Assembly (NCBI GenBank): GCA_015680685.1
Contig: MNCI01004594.1
Span: forward strand, 106,674-170,673
Source of the DNA: Gnetum montanum
Lineage: Eukaryota > Streptophyta > Gnetopsida > Gnetales > Gnetaceae
DNA length: 64,000 nucleotides
Reading direction: 5' to 3'
The position numbers and the translations under genes were made by a program. Below, piece by piece: positions 1-10,499 of this stretch. Numbering within the stretch: position 1 is the first letter of the stretch; each line of letters starts with the position of its first letter. The notes below the pieces were generated by a model. That model was not told the origin of the DNA. It did no database searches and saw only the letters and a list, made by a program, of their open reading frames with translations.

Positions 1-1213
1 ACTGTGATCGAACATAGTATTTCTATACGAAGTCTGGATGTAGCATTCTTTCCCAATGCTCTTGTAAATGTGACAAGATTGGACATTGGCCCTTGGGGTG
101 ATCGTATAGGCAAATGTTACATTGATATGTATGATTGGCAGTTAATTTTTTATTCTTTTCAACCCTTATTTCTGATCATCTAAAGGTGTTTTATCCTATT
201 TCTTGGGTTCTAATATCTCTACCTCCAATAATGTTGGCATATTCTCCACATTTTTCATGTATCCACTTTGTCATCTTATTGATCTTTACCTCAATTTCAT
301 CCAATGATTGTAGCACTAGCAAAGATGGTTCCACCTCATTTAGGTGAGTTGATTTCTCCTCTTCATAATCATGGACCCTTGCTGATTTTTGGGCCCATTG
401 AGATTTTTCAGCATTCTCCCATTTAGCCATTTCTCCTTCTTCTTTTGCTACCTACTTAATAAGCTCTTGAAATTGATGGGTTCATAGTTCATATAGTTGA
501 CCTCAAGCATACATCCCTAAGGTTTCCCTTGTTTCATTATGGAGCCCATATATGATGTGATACATTAGCCTTTCCTCAGAGAACTCATGGTCTGGGAAAT
601 TATTTAACAATGCATAATATCTTTCTAAGGCCATGTCCAAGGGTTCATGTTGTTCTTGTTTTCACTCTTGGATTTGTTTCCTCAAGGTTGACACTCTTAC
701 ATAAGTTTGATATCTTTCATTGAAAATTTTTACCATTGTTGGCCAATGTCAAATTAACTTTGGTTTTAGGGACCTATACCATACTTTTGCATGGCCAACA
801 AGTGTCATAGGAACGAGCTTAAGTTTTTTCCATCCATTATCAATGTTGTTCCATGCATAGGAATCATAGAAGGCTCATAAATGTTGTTGCAAATCTAATT
901 CATAGCCTATTGAGAACTTGGGAAAGTTGTTTAAGTCAAGCCTAGGTAGACGGCTTTTCTTACGATGAGTGGGGGATATTCAAATATCCTCTTGTATATG
1001 CGTTAGGCTCTTAGTGGCTAGTAGGGGTTCATCGTCACTTGGTAGGTTATGCATTCATGAGTTGGGATGATGTTGTCTTCATTTATGTTCATAGGAAACC
1101 CCTACATCAAATTGATTACTCCAAACTTCATCTTCATCATTGTATAATTCGTTGGTTCTCCAATGAATTGCCTTACTAGTTGTTGTGTTATCATAGTCTT
1201 GTGAGAGAGACAT
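1..1213 (-). pseudogene. GyA1 gag, 5' part, degraded (Athila-like Ty3/gypsy)
   Basis: This is the N-terminal part of a retrotransposon Gag, cut by the left edge of the window. The start at 1,213 gives Met-Ser-Leu-Ser-Gln, matching the M-(S/T)-x-S-(H/Q) starts of the other four gag copies in this window (16,441; 5,736; 13,186; 49,161). The reading is broken by several stops and frame changes; 191-430 stays open and resembles the acidic stretch after the capsid core in the other copies. Its leader, PBS and LTR follow directly on the right, so it belongs to the element whose 5' LTR is 1,346-2,315. Gag would form the cytoplasmic particle. The family is assigned from the RT and integrase of sister copies, not from this piece. 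Confidence 0.7.
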
Positions 1214-1327
1214 GGTTGTGAATTTGTATGTGTCTTGTTTACAATTACTTCTTCCTAAAAGATGTATCATTAATACTTTGTTACAGTGATCTTGTATGAC
1301 ATAACTAATCTAAATAGCTAAAATCAT

Positions 1328-1345
1328 CCCAAACAATGACGCCAA
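1328..1345 (-). other. GyA1 primer binding site
   Basis: On the minus strand the bases just inside the LTR read TGGCGTCATTGTTTGGGA. This fits the 3' end of plant Asp tRNA at about 13 of 18 positions, most differences being transitions. The GyA2 site (TGGCATCATTGCTAGGGA) points the same way. The tRNA assignment is from memory of Athila-type elements. Confidence 0.6.
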
Positions 1346-2315
1346 TGATGAGTGACGAGGTATCACTACACTCAACCATACGAATACAAGTGTTTCATGC
1401 ACAATCCAGTTGAACTCCATAGACAGGATAGTTATGCTATCAAGATAGTTACTCGTTGATCGCAGTTCACTATCTTCCCACATGGACTAGTATTTGCTTT
1501 GTCACGTATGGTTTAGTCCAGAGTGAGGTGTATGATGTGATCCTAAGCTAGTGCTACTCCTAGAGGCAATGGAAATAACTTTGATTAACCTAAGATGGAA
1601 AGGGTGAAGAGAGTCTAAGCTAGCCTAAGTGCAATGAGAATTTGTCCCTTAATCATCAGTACACATCTTGGATCTCGTGCATGACTACTACTGGGATTAC
1701 CAAGTGCAGATCCTAGGTACGCTACTATGTTACCAAGTAGTCACACTTAAATGCTCGTGATTAAGTTGTATTCATTTCATGTTTAAGGAGTTTAGGGTGA
1801 AAATATATTAACTACGAAAGAAATAAATAACAAAAATAATTAAATAATTAAACTAAGTGAATGCTGTAATGATGAAGTTATCTCGATCTTTATTTCTAGT
1901 CATGTGCATGTCCAAGTATGTCACACTCGAATAAAGGTGTCGTACAATTACAATCATCACACGTTAGGCATGCACTAGGAGGAAGGGTTGAGAGGAAAAA
2001 CTGACAAAAAGACTCTACTCTAACACTAAACTGACTATTGAAAACTTACTAAAAAACTACCTCCTTTCCCATGCATTACATTTTGTATTTAGAGGCTCAC
2101 ACGGGAACCATGATATCACATCTTGTGTGTTCCATTATGTATAGGCTCACACGGGAACCGTGATATCGCATATGTGATATCACTTCCTAGGCCGTGATAT
2201 CACATATGCGATATTGCAGGTGCAATATCGGGGGTTCAATAACAAGGGTCTGATATCAGGACTCACCTGGTTAACAAGGGTCTGATATCAGCACCTGACA
2301 AACCATGATTCATCA
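1346..2315 (-). repeat. GyA1 5' LTR (about 970 bp)
   Basis: The LTR is bounded by TG at 1,346 and CA at 2,315 on the plus strand. Its left end (TGATGAGTGACGAGGTA) matches the LTR ends at 5,884, 41,109 and 49,317. Its right end falls exactly where the protease-RT linker of a sister element stops, so it is an insertion boundary. As the element is on the minus strand, U3 is on the right and U5 on the left. The expected TATA box near 2,075 reads CTAAATA in minus orientation and seems mutated compared with TATAAATA in the other LTRs. Confidence 0.8.
2093..2291 (-). promoter_or_regulatory. GATATC-rich U3 repeats of the GyA1 LTR
   Basis: This U3 stretch contains six GATATC palindromes. One phrase, GGCTCACACGGGAACC, occurs twice (about 2,095 and 2,143), and another, AACAAGGGTCTGATATCAG, occurs at 2,241-2,259 and 2,273-2,291. 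Repeated palindromes just upstream of an LTR TATA box are where enhancer elements usually lie; the regulatory role is inferred. Confidence 0.45.
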
Positions 2316-3200
2316 ATCAATTCCTGTCAACTCAGGATATGACCAAGCAAAGGTTGTTGGCCATTTGTTAACCACCTTTAATAGCTTTTCTTCTTGTTTA
2401 GGAGCATGTTTGACATTAACTATGACCAATTTACTATTGTTTAAAAATGTATATTTCATGTTGGCTAGTAGGGTTTTCAGTTCTAGGGGCTCTTGCTTGA
2501 AGTTATCAAGGATTACCAACTCTCCCCAACAAGTATCATCAACTTCATCATTAGAGAGTCAGTGATGAACTTTATCAAGTTCATCCATGCTTTCAAAATA
2601 AGCACATGTTAGGCTCTCTGTTGGTTCTATGCACAATGTGCTACTATCTAAGTTAGCTATCAGCCACTAGGATTCCTCCTATATTGTGGTTGCTGCATAT
2701 AGACATCTTTGAATATATGTTTCTTGTGCACACTGATTACATGCTTTGATGTATGTACTTTTGATGGACCAAATATTTTTCATGTAATTACACTTATTAT
2801 CTCTATATGTGATGCATGAAATACACTTCTTCTCTAACTTTTCAAATTCATCCTCCTTGAAGATTTCCAAGGAGAGGTCCCTTATGCCCATACATGCATC
2901 TACTATGCTTAACCATGCTCTTCCCATAATGATGGAGAAGTCACCTTTGCAGTTTTTGACTTTAATCACCAAAAAATTGGTAGGATAGGACCAACCACTA
3001 ACTATGGTCACAATGTCCTCCACCAATTCCAAAGGAATAGTGATTTACTGGTCTATCAATTCTAAATGGATATTACTCTTCTTGAGAGGTGGTAGGTTCC
3101 ATGCCTTATACATGTCATGAGAGATGAGGTTGACACTAGAACTAAAATCAAGAAGATCCATGCATGGCTCATGTCTAGTAATCTACATGTAAATGAGATG
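2316..3200 (-). pseudogene. GyA2 protease and protease-RT linker, truncated
   Basis: This is the aspartic protease part of an Athila-like Gag-Pol. The active-site region near 3,150 reads LLDFSSSVNLIS, where the family form is D-L-G-S; Asp is kept and Leu-Gly is lost. Downstream, 2,679-3,032 carries the GRAWLS motif of the protease core. The linker at 2,316-2,519 contains PLELK and a YAFL-like block typical of Athila elements, ending at AWSYPELTGID where the GyA1 LTR starts. RT and integrase of this copy must lie left of GyA1, outside the window. It cleaves the Gag-Pol polyprotein; this copy is dead. Confidence 0.75.
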
Positions 3201-5736
3201 ACTTCCTAGGTTATATATTTTCATGGAAAGGTTACCAACCTTGATCCAATCAAAAATAGCATGAGTTAACATTACAGTACAAATCCAAGGTGGCTTTTGG
3301 TTTGAAAGACACACAAAGGTATTTGATGTAGAGGATGAGGGTACTAAAGATGTAGGGTGACTAGCCATACTATGTTGTGAGGGTTGGAGAAGACTGTTGG
3401 ATCAAAATAAGGGTTTGTTTCTAAATCAATTATTTAAACCACTTAACTAGAAAGCTGATTATGAATGTACAGCCCTTGTTACATTTCATTGTTATGGCTG
3501 AGGAGGAATCTCACCCTACATGGACAAAGCAAGAGGTAACTAGGTTGAGGATAGAGGTGTGTGTGTAGATGGATGTAGAGGGTAGTGTGAATATGGGTTT
3601 TCTCCTCGAGTAGATAGTGAATGTCTTCGATGGTACTCCAAAGGGTAATAGTGATGCTGAAATGAGGCATGACTTGCAGAACTTCTTAGAGAGATCGGTT
3701 GCTGAACATAGTACTTGTATGGATTTGGTTGCTTGTAAGGATACTGCTACCTTGGTAGAAACATTCCCCATAATTTTGGTTGATGCCACTATTGGTATTG
3801 TTCATATGGTTGTCGTAGAACTCCACTTGGGTAGTAAGCTTGTTGTTGTTGGTGGAACTATCTTGAATTGCCTTGAGGATAAGGTAATCATCAAGGTACT
3901 TACCTACATGCTAATTAAGGATTCAATGTGTACATCCCAAACTCTTGTAAGTGTGACACCACAAGGCAACACACCTTTGGATGTTTGTATTGATAGATTT
4001 CACATCTAGTTTCATCATCAGAGTCAGTTTCCATAACTTCCTCTACAATAGCAGCTTTGCCCTTACCTCTTTGGTAGGCATGTTCAAATTTTTTTCACCT
4101 CCTATAGTTATGATCACTATTTTTCTCTTTGGATTCTTTAGCAATCTTCATGGTAGTTTGGAATTTTTCATCCAAATAGTCTCATAATTTATCAACTTTT
4201 TCCAAAATATCATAAACAAATTTTTGAATGGGCAAGTTTTTCCTATTCACCACTTCATTGAGTGGTGACCCCTCATCACAAAATCAAACCTCCCATTTTC
4301 TAATGGAAGGATCCCTATAATACTCTTCTTCATTTTCCATTTTTCACAACTCACCTTATTATTTTGCTACTTACTCTATCATCCTTTGGATTTGATGAGC
4401 TCTTAGTTCAAAAAATCTCCCTTGGGCATACACCCTAAGAGTTCCTCTAGTTTCTTCTTTGAGCCCATCTATGATCTAGTGAAGTTGTTTCCTCTGAGAA
4501 TAACCATGGCTAGGGCATTGATGTAAGAGTGAATAATATCTACCCATGGTGGCATCCAAGGGTTCATGTGTTCCTTGTTTCCAGCCTTGGATTTGACATC
4601 TCAAATTAGATACTCTAGAGTACATCTGGTGTTTTTCATTAAATAGATCTAATATGGTACTCCATTGGTGAATGGATTCTGGTTCCAAGGATTGGTACTA
4701 ACTCTTAGCTTCCTTAATGAGTTTCCTAGGAAAAAGTCTGAGTTTCTACCAGTCATTTTCAATGTTCTATAAGGCACAGGCATTGTGAAAACCTTGTAGA
4801 TGGTTCTGTGAATCAAAATTGTATCCCCCCTCAAATTGTGGGATCTTATTCATGTCTAGGCACTTGATTTGGCTATCTTTCATATGCCTATTTGGGATTT
4901 TTATTTCCTCTACAATTTTGAGCATGCTTCAAGTCACCAACAAAGGTTCATCATCATGATTGTGTTAATGACATTGATGATGATTTTTGTCACCTTTACA
5001 TTCTTGATGGCTTTGATGGTCATTGTTGTCTTGTTGATCATCTTCATCATGATTATTTTAATGGTAGCTTCTATGAGAACTAGAAGATGAAGAGGAATGT
5101 TTGGAATTGGATGAAGAGGATGGAGAGGAAGGTGAACCACCACTGCCACCATGGTATCTGCCACCACTTTTTCTCTCATTATGACCTCCATTCTTAGATC
5201 CCTTGCTATTGTGATGTTTACCTGAGTCCCTACCTTGACTATCACTTTTTTCCAAACCTGGTTTATGAATAGTTGATCATAGGTTTAGGGTCACATCCTC
5301 ATTACCAACAATAGGGGGGAGAATGTTCATGTTGAGAACCTTCAAAGAAAGGATCCTCATTATCATCTTGATTTAGTAGGAACAATGGATTAGTGAAATT
5401 TTTTCCCTTCATAGCCTCATGGTGCTTCTACCGATGTTAATCTCAATTGCATTGTATTTCAGTGGGATGGTAGTCCTAAGTGTTATAACCATTCACAATG
5501 TATTCCTCATGAAGATCTAGAATGCCCAACTTCTTAAGAGTTTGAAATAGCATCCTAGGTACAAATCTATCAAGAGGCAATACAATGTTGCCCTCCATAT
5601 CACACCATCGCAGCTATTCATCCTAATGTAGGATGAAGGTGAAGTCTGGTACATACTCATCTAGATGAGTATATACCACTTTGCACTCCTATGAGGCTAA
5701 TGATCTGACATCTTCACACCTATGAGAAGAAGTCAT
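3201..5736 (-). pseudogene. GyA2 gag, degraded
   Basis: A Gag coding region reads on the minus strand from ATG at 5,736 (M-T-S-S-H-R). In order it has an N-terminal domain, a Ser/His/Gly-rich linker (5,058-5,255), a capsid core (4,476-4,688, containing W-S-T-I-L-D-L-F-N-E and H-Q-C-P-S-H-G-Y), an acidic segment, a variant zinc knuckle at about 3,966-4,004 (CEIYQYKHPKVCC) and a Pro/Tyr-rich tail before the protease. Every block recurs in the same order in GyA3, GyA4 and GyA5, which supports a real protein in spite of many stops. Plus-strand ORFs here, such as 3,617-4,009, are shadows. Confidence 0.75.
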
Positions 5737-5864
5737 TTTTCAAAACAAATAAAATTATCAGTGTGCTTAGTAGTTATCTGCCATGTGAGAGTGATGTTGA
5801 CCTTGAGTTCATCCAATGATATTAATAGTATTCACCAATCCTAGATATCACACATTCAAAAAAG

Positions 5865-6400
5865 TCCCTAGCAATGATGCCAATGATGAACAGTGAGGTG
5901 CCCCTATGCTCAACCATACAAATCACAAAGCATTTACACACAATTTGGTCAAAGTCTATGGACTTTATAGTTTCTAGTGCACTAGTCTTCTAGGAAGTGA
6001 ACCCTACCTTAAGGTCGTTCATTATCTTCCCAATTACACTTGTGATATATACTAGTATGGTTATGTGTAATTGAGGCATCTAATTTTTATCATTTTGTAT
6101 TTTATGGTTTTGGTATTTAAAGAGAGATAAAGTAATTGTATTAACTAATTTAATTTAACTAATTAACTAGTATCTAAGCAGTCCTAACAAAAGTAGTTGA
6201 TCCCACTTTCCACACACATCTTGAATCCATGTATCCACTATTGGGTTACCAAGCTCTATGCTACTAGGCGTACCAAGCAATAATGTTTCTAGGATTACCA
6301 AGTGAATGCATGTTATGCTTGAAGTGGTTGTACTTATGTGTTTAATCTATCTATCTTATCTTGCTTAACTACTTCATTAGCTTAATTACAAGAAAAACAT
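5865..6400 (-). repeat. GyA2 PBS and truncated 5' LTR
   Basis: The PBS on the minus strand (ending at 5,883) reads TGGCATCATTGCTAGGGA. The LTR begins with TG at 5,884 and aligns, reversed, with the U5 and R parts of the GyA4 LTR: the GCACTAGTCTTCTAGGAAGTGAA block near 5,980 and the alternating TTAATT block near 6,150 are shared. Similarity fades near 6,400-6,440, about 400 bases short of a full LTR, so U3 is missing. The outer edge is approximate. Confidence 0.65.
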
Positions 6401-6845
6401 TAGCTTAATCTCCTTATGAATTAAGTGATTAAAGTGATTCTTGTACTTGCCCATCAGATTCCAAATTAAGTCCATATTATTACTATTGGCCTTTCATTTT
6501 TGTGTGCCTTCCCTTCTACAACCATGAAAATATAACCATAGGAAATTATCAACACAAAATAATAAGAATAAAGAAGGAAGAAAGTAGTTGGACATTTTAA
6601 AGAAGAAATTTGGGCAATTGCAGTTAATATTATTAGCACTTGTAGCTATAATAGAATAAAATTGAACATTGTAAAATCATGCACAATATGAAGAGTGAAA
6701 CGAAATTAATGAAAAATGATGATAAGTAAAAAGAAAAAATAAAATAAAGTGTATCAAAAAGTTAAAATGTTAAGAGAAATAAAATATATATATATATATA
6801 TAACGATGTAAGAAAAAGATAAAAACTTCCATCCCCTTTAAGATG
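6400..6845. other. AT-rich junction without a recognisable gene
   Basis: This stretch lies between the truncated GyA2 LTR and the downstream end of GyA3. I see no coding signal. It includes a short TA microsatellite at about 6,784-6,802. It may be the remnant of a deletion that removed the U3 of GyA2 and the 3' LTR of GyA3. Confidence 0.4.
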
Positions 6846-8250
6846 TTAAGTTAGATGGTTATCTTCCCCAAGACTAAGTTGAGAGGAGGAGATCTTGAAA
6901 ATAAAGAATGCTTGTCATTGCATTAAGGTGTTATGGTGAATCTTGATTACTTGAAAATATTTAAAGAATTTCACATATTGAATGTTGACCAGCATGTACT
7001 TTTAGGGACTTGTTAAATTGTAAATTGTCATGGCCTCAGAAGGAAAAGTTGAGTGTATGATGTAAGGTCCTTCCCATAAAATCTAGAACTTAGCTCATTG
7101 AGGTACATGTGTTGGATTCTAATAGAGAACCTTATCTCCTAGTTAAAATTCAACTTTTCTTATTCAGGGATCATGCTAATGTTTGTTGTATACCTTGTGC
7201 ACTTCATTTATCATAAGAGCTACCCCCTCGATTCTCATCCAATACATTGAGTGCCATCAATCATTCTTTTTATACCAAGTCAATCTTTAAGTTAAGGTCA
7301 CATGTAGTTGTGAGCGTACGAAGTTTGGTTTGAATTAGAATTTTACGTAACTTTCTATACACCAAATCATAGGGAGAGTAGCCTATAGGAAGTTTCAACG
7401 TAGAGTGATAGGTCCATAAGACATCATTTATTTTGGTGCTCTAGTCTTTCCTATATGTATTAATGATTCTTATTAGAACTTTTGTAATCTCCCTATTGGT
7501 GACATCAAGTTGGCCATTGGCTTAACACTAATAAGGGGTTGTAAGTTTATGTTCCAACCCCAAGTGTTGCATCAAATTTCAAAATGTAGTACTAGTGAAA
7601 TGGGCTTCATTATTAGAAATTAGTACCCTAGGTACACCAAGCCTATTTACCACCTATTGTTAAAAGAATCATACTATAGTAAAAGAACTACAATTGGTAA
7701 TGGCTATAGCTTTGACTCATTTGGTACAATAGTCAATAGCAAAAATAATGTAAGACTTTCCATTTGACATTGGAGTGATGAGTCCCATGAAATCGATCCT
7801 CTAGACATTAAAAGGCCCATGTGATTGAATCCACTATTAGAGTCTTTCCATTTTGGTTTTTACTCTTTTATTTCGTTGACATCTTTGATAGGAGTAAGCA
7901 AAATGATGGACATCCCTAAAGATTATATGCTAAAAATATCTAGCCATTAGGATTTTAATGATCATTCTCCTCCTGGCATAATGAAACTAACAAGAGTATT
8001 CATGAGCATCCTAGAACTCAAGTTGATCATCATTTTGCACACATTACCATACCAAACTATCCATATAGATTTTATAGAGGTTACCCCATATCTCCATATA
8101 ATGTTTGACTTGGTGAAGGAACTTTTGTTTCATCTTGTGATCCCACTCCATAGGATTCTCCTAAGGAAGTAAGTGGGAGATAAATTCACCATACTAGTTT
8201 ATGACTTTGGGTCATGTTGTGATCTTAGTTTCCTTGCAAATAGTAACTCA
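6846..8250 (-). pseudogene. GyA3 integrase, degraded, with short 3' tail
   Basis: Reversed reading gives integrase core blocks in the order seen in GyA4. The first has SNGKSYIIF-AIDYCTK (about 7,770-7,700). The second has RLGVPRVLISNNEAHF near 7,620, with Asn in place of the second catalytic Asp. The third is a TNREITKVLIRIIN block, followed by a C-terminal segment with LWTYHSTLKLPIGYSPY near 7,400. Stops are frequent. After integrase only about 400 bases remain; the third ORF and 3' LTR of a complete copy are absent. Integrase would join element DNA to the chromosome in the nucleus. Confidence 0.7.
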
Positions 8251-8379
8251 TCTAAAAATTAGTTAGACAAAGGCTCTTCATCATCCTTGTTGGCTCATCT
8301 TAACACAAATAAATGATGAGCAATAATGTTTTTAGTTTCTTTTTCATCCACCATTGTTAAGTCAAACTCATGTAAAATT

Positions 8380-9570
8380 ACCAACCATCATATAACACAA
8401 GACCTTACTATTGATTTTTTCATAAAAACGTGAATTACACTATGATCAATGTACACAAAAACTATATATCTAAGTAAATAATGCTTGAATTCTTTAAGAT
8501 CATACATCACTTCCATTAATTCTTTTTTTGTGGTAATATAATTAAGTTGTGTACCTACAATGCTCCTACTTGCACAATGGATATAATAGAAACATTTGTG
8601 ATCATCCATTTATGTAAGTACTACTTCAAAAGCATAATTGGATGCATCTATTATGATTTGGAATGAACTATTTAGGTGCTCATAGGATTGGAGTTTTTAT
8701 GAGCTTTATTTTTAATAGTTAGAATGCTTTTTAACATTCTTCTATCCATTCAAATGTTGCATCCTTCTTAGTGATCTCCACTAATGATTTGGTAATTTTT
8801 GAAAAGTTTTTAATAAAGTGTCTATATTAACCTTGTTATTCAAGGAATGACCTTACATCCCTAAATGTTTGATCTTTTCTAGTGATTCCTTAGATTACCC
8901 TTATATTTTATGGATCCACCTCAATTCCATTTTCTAAAAGAGGATGCCCTAGAATAATGCCCTCCTAAATCATCAAGTGGCTTTTCTACCAATTGAGTCC
9001 TAGGTTTTTCTCCATATACCATTTTAGTACCTACTCAAGATGATTCAACACCTATTTCAAATCAACACCATAAGTGAAGAAGTCATCCATAACGACTTCC
9101 ACACCATTACCAATTTGCTGCTAAAAGATGATAAGGCATTGAAAAGTAGCAAGAAATTACATAGACTAAACAATATCTTCTATATGTAAATATCCCCTTG
9201 TAAATGTTCTTTTGGCTTAATCTTCTAATCGAATTTGAATTTTCTTATAGCCACTATATCTAGCTAGAAGACTATAATACCTACAACCTACTATAGTGTC
9301 TAACACTTTATCCATAAATGGAAAGGAAAAATGACTATTAAAAGTGGCCATGTTCAATAGCCTAAAGTCTATATAGCAGTTCAAGTATCCTCCTTTCTTT
9401 GATACAATGATATGTGAGCTCACACACTTACTATCTACTATAGGATAAATGAATCTAGCCTTCAAGATCTTTTCTACTTCCTTTTTAACAACCTCCTTCG
9501 ATTTTGGGTTCAACCTCCCTTATGATTACTTTTTGGGCTTGATAGTAGAGTCTATGTAGATGCAATGTTG
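8380..9570 (-). pseudogene. GyA3 reverse transcriptase and RNase H, degraded
   Basis: The segment 9,217-9,513 stays open for 98 codons. It starts NPKSKEVVKKEVEKILKARF and runs to a YSGYKKIQI block, typical of the first RT motifs in Athila-like elements (family form VSP..VPKKGG). Further on, VVMDDFFTYG near 9,085 keeps the catalytic Asp-Asp. RNase H follows at 8,388-8,700 (D-H-K-C-F-Y-Y-I-H, TTKKELMEVMYDLKEFKHY, YIDHSVIHVFM). RT copies RNA to DNA and RNase H removes the RNA strand. The amino acids differ clearly from the GyA4 and GyA5 copies, so GyA3 is a more distant family member. Confidence 0.75.
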
Positions 9571-10054
9571 GCATATGCATGGATCTATCCCTATGATTTC
9601 ATCATTTTATCATGAAAATATTATTGATTATTTGTTCACTACTCTTAATAACTTCCCCTTCTATTTCTTGGTGAGATAAGCATTGATAATTACTAGTCTT
9701 TCATTGTTTAAGAATACATATTCTGATGACTTCAGTAATTTTTTTAACTCCAAGGATTCTAGCTTTGAGATTTTAGTAGTTCTCAACTCTTTCTAATTTT
9801 CCTCTAATTCTTCTTTTTTCTAAGTTTGAGAGTTGGTACCTAATTTTCTCTATTTTGACCATCATATCTTTGTATGCACTTGTGATGATTTCTACTGGTT
9901 ACATGCATATGGTAGAACTAGAGCTATTGTCTATAGTTAACAACTAGATGTCTTCTTGTTTATTGATTGCTATGTATAAGCATCTCTAAAAATTATTGGA
10001 TTTAGCACATATTTTGTAGGTTGTGATAGTTATGCTCTTTATGGCCCATATCTT

Positions 10055-10450
10055 TTATATGTAATTGCATCCTCTATTATTGTATGTAAGGCATGGAACT
10101 CTCTTCTTCTTTACTTTTCCAAATTCATTTCCCTTAAAAATTTCTAAGGAAGGTTCTTTGATTCTAAACTTGACATCAATTATACTTAGCCAATCTCTTT
10201 CCATAATAATTGGAAAGTGCCCTCTACAATTTTCTATATGAATTATTGGAAAATCTACTAGATATGACCATCCACTAATGGTAGTTACGATGTCCCCTAC
10301 CAACCCCAATGTAATAGTAATATATTGGTATACTAGTTATAACATGATATTACACTTTTTAAGTGAAGTCAAATTTCATGTCTTATACATCTATTGAAAT
10401 ATCAAGTTTACACCAGAACCTAAATTTAACAAGGCCTTGCATAGGTCATT
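10055..10450 (-). pseudogene. GyA3 aspartic protease, active-site Asp lost
   Basis: The minus strand reads ALLNLGSGVNLIF near 10,395-10,435; the codon at 10,424-10,426 is AAT (Asn), where the family has Asp, a single G-to-A change. The open segment 10,055-10,309 continues with GLVGDIVTTISGWSY and FPIIMERDWLS, matching protease-core blocks of GyA2 and GyA4. This places it between gag and RT of the same element. Confidence 0.7.
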
Positions 10451-10499
10451 TCCTACAATTTGTAAATAGATTAGCAAAGTTTTAGGATCAATTCTTTTT

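Noticed and set aside
3617-4009. 130-codon plus-strand ORF
   Set aside because: It is the reverse strand of the GyA2 gag knuckle and tail, which is conserved in four copies.
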